The translations under genes were made by a program, and so were the position numbers. DNA of 47,786 bases from a virus. The notes beneath the pieces are model-generated. The model did not search any database. It saw only the letters and a program-made list of their open reading frames with translations, and was not told the origin of the DNA. The DNA lies in the IMG/VR virus record IMGVR_UViG_3300017917_000808, positions 1 to 47,786 of that record; one strand, written 5' to 3'. Below are positions 16,588-23,510 of the stretch, in pieces. Numbering within the stretch: position 1 is the first letter of the stretch; each line of letters opens with the position of its first letter.

Positions 16588-17015
16588 GTAAGTTTGCTAA
16601 CGGCATTTACCAAGTTAAAAATCCACAAAAGTATGTAGGCAAACGTAGCCCACGTTACCGTTCAGGTTGGGAATTTGCCTTTATGACTTTTTGTGACAAC
16701 AACGATCACATTGTACAATGGGCTAGTGAGAGTATCACTATACCCTATCGTAATCCGTTAACTGGTAAAAATACAATTTATGTGCCAGACTTTCTTGTTC
16801 AATATCGTACTAAAAACAATCAAGTTATCACCGAACTTATTGAAATCAAACCTAAAAAGCAAAGTGTGATTGAAAGCAAAGCGTCGGCTAGAGATCGTGC
16901 GGCAGTAGCTGTTAACTATGCCAAATGGGATGCCGCTATGAAATGGTGTAAGCGTAATGGACTTATCTTTCGCGTCATAACAGAGGATGACTTGTTCGTA
17001 AATGGAAAGAGATAA
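16584..17015 (+). CDS. gp4: Head completion protein gp4 (TnsA-like nuclease fold)
   Basis: 143 aa from the ATG at 16584 overlapping the previous TGA; an upstream ATG at 16560 is inside the previous gene. 'VKNPQKYVGKRSPRYRSGWE' (11-30), 'YVPDFLVQYRTK' (66-77) and 'ELIEIKPKKQ' (84-93) place E30, D69 and E87-x-K89 as in restriction-type/TnsA-like nucleases. T4 gp4 is a similar-sized protein needed to finish packaged heads; it may trim or protect DNA at the portal. A late-type element begins just before its stop codon. Confidence 0.88.
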   Translation: MSKFANGIYQVKNPQKYVGKRSPRYRSGWEFAFMTFCDNNDHIVQWASESITIPYRNPLTGKNTIYVPDFLVQYRTKNNQVITELIEIKPKKQSVIESKASARDRAAVAVNYAKWDAAMKWCKRNGLIFRVITEDDLFVNGKR

Positions 17016-17018
17016 ATA
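17011..17018 (+). promoter_or_regulatory. Late-promoter-like GATAAATA overlapping the HNH hairpin
   Basis: GATAAATA overlaps the first bases of the hairpin at 17015-17046. A start 5-7 nt downstream would fall inside the hairpin's 5' arm. Confidence 0.6.
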
Positions 17019-17046
17019 ACATTGTAGGAGATTTTACAATGTTATT
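17015..17046 (+). promoter_or_regulatory. 12-bp hairpin sequestering the HNH start codon
   Basis: AATAACATTGTA (17015-17026) pairs perfectly with TACAATGTTATT (17035-17046). The loop GGAGATTT carries the Shine-Dalgarno and the ATG at 17039 is inside the 3' arm. Transcripts from upstream should be untranslatable; a late transcript begun near 17024 would lack most of the 5' arm. T4 controls I-TevI, soc and lysozyme in this way. Confidence 0.8.
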
Positions 17047-17788
17047 CGAAAACAACAAATATTCCAGGTGGTATAATTCAATAATTCAGAGTGCTAGGGA
17101 GAGGACAACGGTCCTCTCTTACTCCGAAAAACATCACATCATTCCAAAATCAATCGGTGGATCAAATCTTAAAGAAAATTTAGTAAGTCTTACGGCTAGA
17201 GAACATTTTATTTGTCATTATTTGTTGACTAAAATGTTAACAGGATCTGCTAAACAAAAAATGATTTATGCATTTTGGCAATTAGCTAATGTAAAGAATT
17301 TAAGCCAAGATCGTTATAGAGCAACCAATAAATCGTACGAGGTTGCTAAAAAATTATTTGCCGCCGCACATTCTTCGAACATGAAACAAAACCATCCTTT
17401 AAGAAAAGAAGAAAATAAAAGAAAGCACCAGCTTGGAGTAGATAAAAGAGGCCCAACATCAGTCAAAGGAGCCAAACGTTCTGAATCAATGAAAGAAAAG
17501 ATGAGGAATAGAACATGGACAGAAAAAGCAATCCAAAATAGGCTGAAAAATTGTTTAGACAATGCGGCTAAACGTAAAGGGAAACCAAACCCAGAACACG
17601 GTAACCGTATATTTAACGCATATGTAAACAAAAATAAAGATTTATTCCCTCAAATTTGGTCTCTCTACAATGCTGGGATCAACCGTCGACAGATATCCAT
17701 GCAGTTAGGGATAAGTTGGGACCGAGTTGATTTGGCTATAAATAGGAAACTAGATATACAATCAGTATTGGAGAATCAAAATTACTAA
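17039..17788 (+). CDS. HNH homing endonuclease with C-terminal helix-turn-helix
   Basis: 249 aa. The HNH core 'HHIIPKSIGGSNLKENLVSL' (32-51) plus 'REHFICHYLL' (54-63) is close to that of the antisense HNH gene at 7970-8524, so the two are relatives. The middle is basic and helical. The C-terminal 40 residues ('IWSLYNAGINRRQISMQLG') look like a helix-turn-helix DNA reader rather than the NUMOD3 units of its relative. It sits between gp4 and terS, and its 3' end overlaps the only plausible Shine-Dalgarno-linked start of terS. Confidence 0.9.
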   Translation: MLFENNKYSRWYNSIIQSARERTTVLSYSEKHHIIPKSIGGSNLKENLVSLTAREHFICHYLLTKMLTGSAKQKMIYAFWQLANVKNLSQDRYRATNKSYEVAKKLFAAAHSSNMKQNHPLRKEENKRKHQLGVDKRGPTSVKGAKRSESMKEKMRNRTWTEKAIQNRLKNCLDNAAKRKGKPNPEHGNRIFNAYVNKNKDLFPQIWSLYNAGINRRQISMQLGISWDRVDLAINRKLDIQSVLENQNY

Positions 17789-17792
17789 AAAG

Positions 17793-18275
17793 TTGGAGGA
17801 GTTGTTCGATTTACCTACTTCTGACGACGCCGATGAGCCGTTGGATATTCCAGCAACCAAACAGGAAATCATTGCTTTAGATGAAGCAATTGATAAAATT
17901 GACGCGGCCTTGCCGGGCATACGCGACTTAGACAAGTCGGACGAAGAGCTCGATGAACTAGCTAAACTCGCCAAGGATAGCTTTGAAGACTTATCTGACT
18001 TGGGCATGAATGTCGACAGTCGCTACGCTAGTGAAATATTTGCGGTGGCTAGTAGTATGCTAGGACATGCGTTAACTGCTAAAACAGCCAAGCTGAATAA
18101 AAAGCTCAAAATGGTACAACTACAACTACAAAAAGCCAAGTTAGACGCAGATAAAAATAAACGAATTGATGTAAACGGATCGGGTCCTGTTGAAACAGCC
18201 GAAGGGCATGTGCTAACAAGAAACGAGCTATTAGAACGCTTAATAGGCGACAGAACACAAAAGTCAAAAGACTGA
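17793..18275 (+). CDS. gp16: Terminase small subunit gp16
   Basis: At least 160 aa. 'LFDLPTSDD' at the N-terminus, 'IDAALPGI', 'DEELDELAKLAKDSFEDL', 'GMNVDSRYASEIFAVASSML' and 'HALTAKTAKLNKKLKMVQLQ' form the gp16 pattern of aquatic T4-like phages. It is acidic at the N-terminus and coiled-coil around 90-120. It recognises DNA for packaging by gp17. No ATG exists in this frame after the stop at 17751. The given start is TTG 17793, which has no Shine-Dalgarno; ATT at 17781 has GGAG 7 nt upstream and would add the residues MTKK. The HNH insertion seems to have taken the original start. Confidence 0.82.
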   Translation: MEELFDLPTSDDADEPLDIPATKQEIIALDEAIDKIDAALPGIRDLDKSDEELDELAKLAKDSFEDLSDLGMNVDSRYASEIFAVASSMLGHALTAKTAKLNKKLKMVQLQLQKAKLDADKNKRIDVNGSGPVETAEGHVLTRNELLERLIGDRTQKSKD

Positions 18276-18281
18276 TAAATA
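18274..18281 (+). promoter_or_regulatory. Late-promoter-like GATAAATA before the 18300 gene
   Basis: GATAAATA begins right at the gp16 stop and lies 18 nt before the ATG at 18300. A short inverted repeat TAGG-GAC-CCTA lies between, over the likely ribosome site. Confidence 0.5.
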
Positions 18282-18299
18282 TCGTATAGGGACCCTAAC

Positions 18300-18908
18300 A
18301 TGAAACATTTTAAAGAATATCTTGCAGAATCGGAAAGAGTTTATGAGTATCGCATTAAAATTTGTGGCGATGCTGACACTTCTTTCATCAATGCACTAAA
18401 AGACAAGTGCGCTCAATTTGATGTGGTAAAGTTTGGTGATGTTAAAACAACACCTGTACAGGCTAAGATTCCTGACTTTCCTAATTTTCAAAATGATCGT
18501 TTGAGCACAATCGACGTGACTTTCCGTTATCCAGCTATCGAGCCTCAAATTAAACAATTAGCACAACTACTTGGATTTGATCCAAATAAGATTTGTATGC
18601 AGACTGTGCCATTTCTTAATTCAGTTGATGACGAGCGTGCTAAAGTTGAAGCACAACCAGAATCATTGTTAGCTGATACCGATTATCCAGCACCTGATGC
18701 AGAACAAAAAGCATTGAGCAAAGATTATTCAACTGGTCCATATGATCATGCGGTGTTAAAAAATGCCTATAGAAGTGATTTCACAGTAGCAGGTGGCAAG
18801 ACCCCCGAAGCTGTAACTACAAACGACATGCCAATGGGTAATACTAGTCCAATGAGCAAAGTTAAGCGTCCAGCAAAGCCAGCAACCGGCGCCCAACCAA
18901 GAGGATAA
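18300..18908 (+). CDS. Putative internal head protein with capsid-targeting-like N-terminus
   Basis: 202 aa. It begins 'MKHFKEYLAE', very like the T4 internal-protein targeting peptide, and the L-A-E10 end fits the T4 prohead protease rule (Leu/Ile-x-Glu, cut after Glu). Residues 15-105 form a compact alpha/beta domain ('YEYRIKICGDAD', 'RLSTIDVTFRYPAIEPQIKQL'), perhaps of ferredoxin/ACT type. The last 90 residues are low-complexity and Pro/Ala-rich. The function of the domain is unknown. It is followed 4 nt later by another putative internal protein. Confidence 0.6.
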   Translation: MKHFKEYLAESERVYEYRIKICGDADTSFINALKDKCAQFDVVKFGDVKTTPVQAKIPDFPNFQNDRLSTIDVTFRYPAIEPQIKQLAQLLGFDPNKICMQTVPFLNSVDDERAKVEAQPESLLADTDYPAPDAEQKALSKDYSTGPYDHAVLKNAYRSDFTVAGGKTPEAVTTNDMPMGNTSPMSKVKRPAKPATGAQPRG

Positions 18909-18912
18909 TATA

Positions 18913-20373
18913 ATGACATTTTTTTACGACTTAAACAAAAAGCTAGCGGCACTTGCTGGTGTACAGCTCAACGAAGGTAAAGCTAAACCCGACTTCTTAG
19001 ATGTCGACAAAGATGGCGACAAAAAAGAGCCAATGAAGAAGGCATTTAAAGACAAGATGAAAGAAGTTGAAGAATCAACCGGTAATTATTCTGCTAAGAA
19101 AGCACGTGCTGGTAAGGATATTGGCAAGCCAGGCAAGCAGTTTGCTAAGATTGCCAAGTCGGCAGCCGAGCGTTATGGCAGCAAAGAGCGTGGTGAGAAA
19201 GTTGCTGGCGCTGTATTAGCCAAGTTGCGCAAAGAAGATGTCACTGATGAAGGTAATGCTTTTACTGCTAAACTTAAAGCTACACCGAAGGGTGGAAAGT
19301 TTAAATTAGGCGACAAAGAATTTACTGATACTTCAACTATTGAAGAGAAAAAAGAAAAACCAAAAGCCAAGAATGCGTTTGATCCAGAAGTGGCACGTTC
19401 AATGTTTGCACCTGAAAAAGGTAAAACAAAAACTGGTCACGAAGTTAAAGACACAGGTTACTCTAAGCGTTACACAAAAGATTTTGATGACACATATTCA
19501 TCTGACGAAGACGACGACAATGATGGTGCACCAAAGAAAAAAGGCCGCAAGGCAGTTGGTGCTGGTAAAGGCAAGAAAATTGGTGCTAAACACAAAGGCA
19601 CGAGCAAGTTACACCGTAAAGCAGCCATCGCTGAAACTGACCTAGAAGAAAAAGCAGTAAGTCAAGCTCAACAAAAGTTTATGGGCATGGCACACGCTAT
19701 TCAAAAGGGAGAAAAAGTTAAAGGCGCAAGCTCAGAACTTAAGAAAGTTGCCAAGACAATGAAGAAGTCTGATGTTAAAGACTTTGCTAGAACCAAACAT
19801 AAAGGTTTGCCAAAGCATGTTAAACACGAAGAAGTTGAAGAAACAACTACTAGTGGTTCTGTAGCCCCAGTGGCTAATGCTCCTAAGACTGCTAAGTCTG
19901 GTGGTATTGAGTTTGGTAAAGGTGTTTATGAAGCAATGAACGAAAAACTTGAATCATTAATTACCGAAGGTATGAATGTTACTGTTAATATGGGTCAAAG
20001 CCAAGAAGGACAAGCAACTAAAAATATCACAGTAAGTGCTGATGGTGATGATGCTGATGCATTGGCTAAGTTATTAAATTTAGCAGGATTACAAGGTCAG
20101 TCTGAACATGCTTGCCCAACATGCGGTGAAGAACCATGTGGTTGTGCGGAAGTAGTTGATGAGAATGCTCCTGATTGGCCCACTGAAGAAGAGTATAGTG
20201 ATGATGCATTACAATACGCAGGTGGATTGAACAAACCTAAAGCAACTGGACAAACAACAGGTGCTCCGTTCAACCGTCAGCGTGAGCGTCAAGGTGCTGG
20301 ACAAATGGCCGAAGCTAAAGATTTAGGTATGAACTTATACAAAGAACTACAAAGCTTCAAAACAAAAAAATAA
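18913..20373 (+). CDS. Lys-rich putative internal head/DNA-associated protein with DUF3008-like segment
   Basis: 486 aa, extremely rich in Lys, Glu and Asp. It opens with 'MTFFYDLNKKLAALAGVQLNE', whose L-N-E21 end could be a prohead protease site. The segment at about 247-305 ('QAQQKFMGMAHAIQKGEKVK' ... 'TKHKGLPKHVK') matches the DUF3008 pattern. A Cys cluster near residue 400 ('CPTCGEEPCGC') may bind zinc. A second site-like 'LITEG' lies near 355. AGAGGA upstream supports the start. The basic composition suits binding packaged DNA. This is a prediction; scaffold or core functions are also possible. Confidence 0.6.
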   Translation: MTFFYDLNKKLAALAGVQLNEGKAKPDFLDVDKDGDKKEPMKKAFKDKMKEVEESTGNYSAKKARAGKDIGKPGKQFAKIAKSAAERYGSKERGEKVAGAVLAKLRKEDVTDEGNAFTAKLKATPKGGKFKLGDKEFTDTSTIEEKKEKPKAKNAFDPEVARSMFAPEKGKTKTGHEVKDTGYSKRYTKDFDDTYSSDEDDDNDGAPKKKGRKAVGAGKGKKIGAKHKGTSKLHRKAAIAETDLEEKAVSQAQQKFMGMAHAIQKGEKVKGASSELKKVAKTMKKSDVKDFARTKHKGLPKHVKHEEVEETTTSGSVAPVANAPKTAKSGGIEFGKGVYEAMNEKLESLITEGMNVTVNMGQSQEGQATKNITVSADGDDADALAKLLNLAGLQGQSEHACPTCGEEPCGCAEVVDENAPDWPTEEEYSDDALQYAGGLNKPKATGQTTGAPFNRQRERQGAGQMAEAKDLGMNLYKELQSFKTKK

Positions 20374-20381
20374 ATTAACAT

Positions 20382-20402
20382 AACCCGGGAATTACCCGGG
20401 TT
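20382..20402 (+). promoter_or_regulatory. 8-bp hairpin between 18913 and 20430 genes
   Basis: AACCCGGG (20382-20389) pairs with CCCGGGTT (20395-20402) around AATTA. No T-run follows on the plus strand; on the minus strand the run toward the A-rich stretch at 20360-20377 is interrupted. It may be a processing or weak termination site. Confidence 0.5.
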
Positions 20403-20429
20403 CAATAATGAGAATATGAGGAATATAAA

Positions 20430-20714
20430 ATGAGCCAAGCCAACGTCTATACATCAGTTAGCAGTCAAGTGTGGTACACAGACAAAGCAAAAATTGCCAC
20501 TGGAACTAATCCTGTTACATTTAACGTAGCACTATCTCCTACATTTACAGGTAACATCTATAGTGCGGCAACACAAGTACCGGCTAACAGTATTGAATTT
20601 ATATATGTTGGTGTTGGTAACAAATTAACTGTAACAGGTGGTAATGTTACGGTAACAGAAGCTGGCACAGCAAGTTCCGGTACTGCTGGTGTTATAGGCG
20701 GTGGCAGTTACTAA
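20430..20714 (+). CDS. Small beta-rich putative virion decoration protein
   Basis: 94 aa, uncharged and rich in Thr, Val, Gly and Ser, ending in a Gly-rich tail; this composition suits a small beta-barrel capsid or fibre protein. GAGGAA about 8 nt upstream supports the ATG. I do not recognise a family. A hairpin precedes it and a putative capsid-targeted protein follows after 2 nt, so it is probably made with head proteins. Confidence 0.55.
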   Translation: MSQANVYTSVSSQVWYTDKAKIATGTNPVTFNVALSPTFTGNIYSAATQVPANSIEFIYVGVGNKLTVTGGNVTVTEAGTASSGTAGVIGGGSY

Positions 20715-20716
20715 TC

Positions 20717-21097
20717 ATGCGAGCACGTGAGTTTATCTCTGAGGGCTCTCGACCCGGCAGTAGAGCCAATGCTCGTCACGATTTTGAAATGGCACATCCT
20801 GGGTTGGTAGGACCCGATGCTAAAAATGATATCTATTGGGGTCGTTACTATGACTTCTATCGTGTGTGCTCGTTAGCTGGTATGAATCTTGAGGATTTAG
20901 ACAAAGTTGATGACATCAACTTCTTTGGTAACTTACCATTATTCAGTGCCTATACTGATTACGATCGCGAAAAACTCAAAGCAATCATGAAAAAGTTGGG
21001 CATGAAGCCCAAGGATATTATTGGCAATGGCAGTTTTGAAACCAACGGAACTCATGCCGTTAGCCCGGTTAAACCATTTAGCGGTTACAACAGATAA
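20717..21097 (+). CDS. MRAxEFIxE family protein A (putative capsid-targeted)
   Basis: 126 aa. It begins 'MRAREFISE', fitting an Ile-x-Glu prohead protease site at E9, and ends 'SPVKPFSGYNR'. Two later genes (21972 and 22370) share both ends and a similar middle: an aromatic segment ('YYDFYRVCSLAGMN'), then 'YTDYDREKLKAIMKKLGM'. I recall this family as frequent in aquatic T4-like phages; its function is unknown. No ribosome site is evident, so coupling to the preceding gene (2 nt away) is likely. Confidence 0.65.
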   Translation: MRAREFISEGSRPGSRANARHDFEMAHPGLVGPDAKNDIYWGRYYDFYRVCSLAGMNLEDLDKVDDINFFGNLPLFSAYTDYDREKLKAIMKKLGMKPKDIIGNGSFETNGTHAVSPVKPFSGYNR

Positions 21098-21099
21098 CC

Positions 21100-21972
21100 A
21101 TGTGCATCATTGTTGCAAAATACTTTCCTGGTATAGGATGGGCCGGTGCCAAGAACAGAGATCGCAACTACACTCCCACATTAGATTTCATCGAAGATAA
21201 TCATCGCGGCATCGAACGCATGATGATGCATGATGGTGTCACGGGTTACAAAGAAGGTATTAACAGTACTGGACTTAGCATACTAAACACCAGCCTTGAC
21301 GTATATGATGACGAAACCGAAGTTGAAGCAGGTACTGTAGAATCCAGTCCTGATGGGAAAATCATAGCTCAAGCACTACTATATCGAGAACCGTTAGATG
21401 CAATAAAATTATTAGTTAGAAAAAAACTAGGTGGTTGTACTATTGTGTTCAATCAACGGGATCTATATCTAATAGAAGCCACAGATGATGATGGTAAAAA
21501 TCCATATAGATATCTCGTAAAAAAGATTGGACGAAATAATACTGTAGCACGTAGCAACCACGGCATTTGGCTTGATGATGCTGGCTACCAAAGAAATCCT
21601 AAAAATGAAAGCGAATATCTGGGTAGAATTAGCAGTGATGCTAGATTGCTACAAGCTCAAGCAGTGGTCAAAGCCGCCGACAAGCCTGAGGATTTAGTTG
21701 ATGGCATGTGTCAAGTATATGTCAATGATCCACAGCTAAATATAATGAGAACCAGTACAGAACGCAAGAAAATGCGTACTACTAGTCAGCAGTTATGTGT
21801 ACCAAAAGAACGTACATTGTATTGTCGACCAATAAGCAGTCATGTAGAATTTGATTTCTGGAGTTTGAACAAACCTGATACTAATGTATGGGTTGAGATA
21901 TTAGGCAATCGTGAGTTGTGGCAAAACACCAAAGGTAAACCATTTGGTCATATGAATATGAAAGATTTGTAA
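21100..21972 (+). CDS. Ntn-hydrolase-like protein (N-terminal Cys nucleophile)
   Basis: 290 aa. It begins 'MCIIVAKYFPGIGWAGAKNRDRNY'-type sequence (shown in part): Cys2 would become the N-terminal nucleophile once Met is removed, and 'NRDRNY' (about 18-23) matches the Asn/Arg/Asp motif of choloylglycine-hydrolase, acyltransferase and NRDE-type Ntn enzymes. Later 'GINSTGLSILN', 'GGCTIVFN' and 'ARSNHG' fit the expected strand pattern. These enzymes cleave amide bonds; the substrate here is unknown. It lies between two capsid-targeted-like genes, and its stop overlaps the next start (TAATG). Confidence 0.65.
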   Translation: MCIIVAKYFPGIGWAGAKNRDRNYTPTLDFIEDNHRGIERMMMHDGVTGYKEGINSTGLSILNTSLDVYDDETEVEAGTVESSPDGKIIAQALLYREPLDAIKLLVRKKLGGCTIVFNQRDLYLIEATDDDGKNPYRYLVKKIGRNNTVARSNHGIWLDDAGYQRNPKNESEYLGRISSDARLLQAQAVVKAADKPEDLVDGMCQVYVNDPQLNIMRTSTERKKMRTTSQQLCVPKERTLYCRPISSHVEFDFWSLNKPDTNVWVEILGNRELWQNTKGKPFGHMNMKDL

Positions 21973-22373
21973 TGCGAGCAAAAGAATTTATCAGCGAAGC
22001 AAAATACGGCAGTGCCGCTGACGTTCCTGCGAGTTCTAAAAAATTGCCCAAGTCACACCATTCGGCTATCAAGGGTGCTATCAGCATGCCCGATATCAGC
22101 CAAACTAAACAGGGTGGTAGCCCATATACACAATGGCGCTTTGGTATCGCCATGGCAGGAGCACCGGATTATCCTACTGAACCGGCTGGTGCATTTGCTG
22201 GAGATCCATTATTAGCAACTTATAGTGATGCTGATTTAGAAATTATCAACTCAGCCGCTAAGATGGTTGGTGCCGGAGAGGTTAAGAAACTTACGGATAA
22301 TCGTAGTACCGAGCCAGAATATGTACAGAAAACTAGTCCTGTTAAAGGATTTAAAGGTTATAAGAGAAAATGA
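21972..22373 (+). CDS. MRAxEFIxE family protein B (putative capsid-targeted)
   Basis: 133 aa. It begins 'MRAKEFISE' and ends 'SPVKGFKGYKRK'. The middle has 'YTQWRFGIAMAGAP' and 'YSDADLEIINSAAKMVG', aligning with family members A and C. It would lose nine residues if the phage prohead protease cuts after E9. It is translationally coupled at both ends (TAATG before, ATGA after). The function is unknown. Confidence 0.65.
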   Translation: MRAKEFISEAKYGSAADVPASSKKLPKSHHSAIKGAISMPDISQTKQGGSPYTQWRFGIAMAGAPDYPTEPAGAFAGDPLLATYSDADLEIINSAAKMVGAGEVKKLTDNRSTEPEYVQKTSPVKGFKGYKRK

Positions 22374-22759
22374 GAGCTCGTGAGTTTATTAAAGAAAGTC
22401 GCGTAGGATCGATCACACAAGATGTGGGTCGAGCACTTCCTGGTGCGTTTAAAATTCCTGCTCTTAAAAATCAAGATCCATATTTACAATATCGTTTTGG
22501 AGTGGCTATAGCTGGTGCTAAAGGTGCTAAACAACGTGCTAAGGATGATGTTCCTCCATTTGAACGTGAAAGTGTATTTGGGGAAAACGAAATCATAGTA
22601 AGTTATGATCCAGACGTTGAAACATATATTAAAGATGCTTTAGTTGCCATGGACATGCCCCCAAGCGATGCTGTACGCATTGGCACACAGGCTAGTGAAG
22701 AAGCACTGGACGTCAGTAAGAATAGTCCATTAAAGCCATTCCGCGGCTACAAACGATAG
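22370..22759 (+). CDS. MRAxEFIxE family protein C (putative capsid-targeted)
   Basis: 129 aa. It begins 'MRAREFIKE' and ends 'SPLKPFRGYKR'. The middle 'YLQYRFGVAIAGAKGA' aligns with 'YTQWRFGIAMAGAP' of protein B, and 'YDPDVETYIKDALVAMDM' with the later helix of A and B. The copies have diverged strongly at the DNA level, so duplication is old or they were acquired separately. The start overlaps the preceding TGA. Confidence 0.65.
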   Translation: MRAREFIKESRVGSITQDVGRALPGAFKIPALKNQDPYLQYRFGVAIAGAKGAKQRAKDDVPPFERESVFGENEIIVSYDPDVETYIKDALVAMDMPPSDAVRIGTQASEEALDVSKNSPLKPFRGYKR

Positions 22760-22771
22760 TTCAGGGCCATT

Positions 22772-23482
22772 GTGAAGCCCGTACTCATTCTCCAACACCA
22801 AACCCCTGAACAGCCAGCATATCTTGTGACCTGGCTTGAACAACATAACATTCCTTACGAAATACGTAACGCTGGCTCTGGAGAAGATTTCCCTACAAGC
22901 ATTGAACCTTATTCGGCACTGGCTGTAATGGGTGGAGCTATGAGCTCTAATGATCCATTGTTGAGCAATCGTCAAGCAGAAATTCTTATATTGCAGGCTG
23001 TACTTAAAAATATTCCAACCATAGGACATTGTCTAGGCGGGCAACTAATGACACGGGCACTGGGTGGTACTATAGGACCAAGTCCACAGCCCGAAATTGG
23101 CTGGCAACCTATTGCTTATGAAGATAATGAATTGGTCGAGCATTGGTTTGGCAACAACCCTACACCTACAGTTATTCAGTGGCACTACGAAGCATTTACC
23201 ATACCCACGGGTGCTACAAAATTAGCAGGATCACCTGCCTGCCCTAATCAAGCCTGGGCACTGGGCCCTCATCTGGCCATGCAGTTTCATATTGAAATGG
23301 ACGAGTCAAAAGCACACTGGTGGGCCAACGATGAAGACCCTAAATGGGCAGAGTCAAGAGCATTGTATGAATCGGTACAAGACAAAGATGCTATTATAGC
23401 GGGCATAGAACTGCATTTATCCCAACATCAAGCAACAGCCAATCACATTTATGCAACTTGGTTTAACCATGCTCGAGTATAA
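22772..23482 (+). CDS. Class I glutamine amidotransferase-like protein
   Basis: 236 aa from GTG. The triad of class I amidotransferases is present: C87 in the elbow 'GHCLGGQ' and H173/E175 in 'FHIEMD'. 'AVMGGAMSSND' (51-61) forms the oxyanion region. There is no fused synthetase domain, so it either releases ammonia for a partner or hydrolyses a gamma-glutamyl compound, as single-domain relatives do. Its location next to putative internal head proteins and an Ntn-hydrolase is unusual. A longer protein from an upstream non-ATG codon is not supported. Confidence 0.8.
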   Translation: MKPVLILQHQTPEQPAYLVTWLEQHNIPYEIRNAGSGEDFPTSIEPYSALAVMGGAMSSNDPLLSNRQAEILILQAVLKNIPTIGHCLGGQLMTRALGGTIGPSPQPEIGWQPIAYEDNELVEHWFGNNPTPTVIQWHYEAFTIPTGATKLAGSPACPNQAWALGPHLAMQFHIEMDESKAHWWANDEDPKWAESRALYESVQDKDAIIAGIELHLSQHQATANHIYATWFNHARV

Positions 23483-23485
23483 ATA
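23478..23485 (+). promoter_or_regulatory. Perfect T4-type late promoter TATAAATA
   Basis: TATAAATA matches the T4 late consensus at all eight positions and lies 25 nt before the ATG at 23511. It spans the stop codon of the amidotransferase gene. Confidence 0.7.
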
Positions 23486-23510
23486 CATCTATATTATAAA
23501 GAGAGCATAA

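Noticed and set aside
16172-16600. Programmed frameshift between the 394-aa tube-like protein and the next gene
   Set aside because: The TAATG and ATGA junctions explain the overlaps as ordinary coupled starts, and no slippery heptamer was seen.
20382-20402. Classical rho-independent terminator after the 18913 gene
   Set aside because: The stem is good but it lacks a following T-run on the plus strand, so I list it only as a hairpin.
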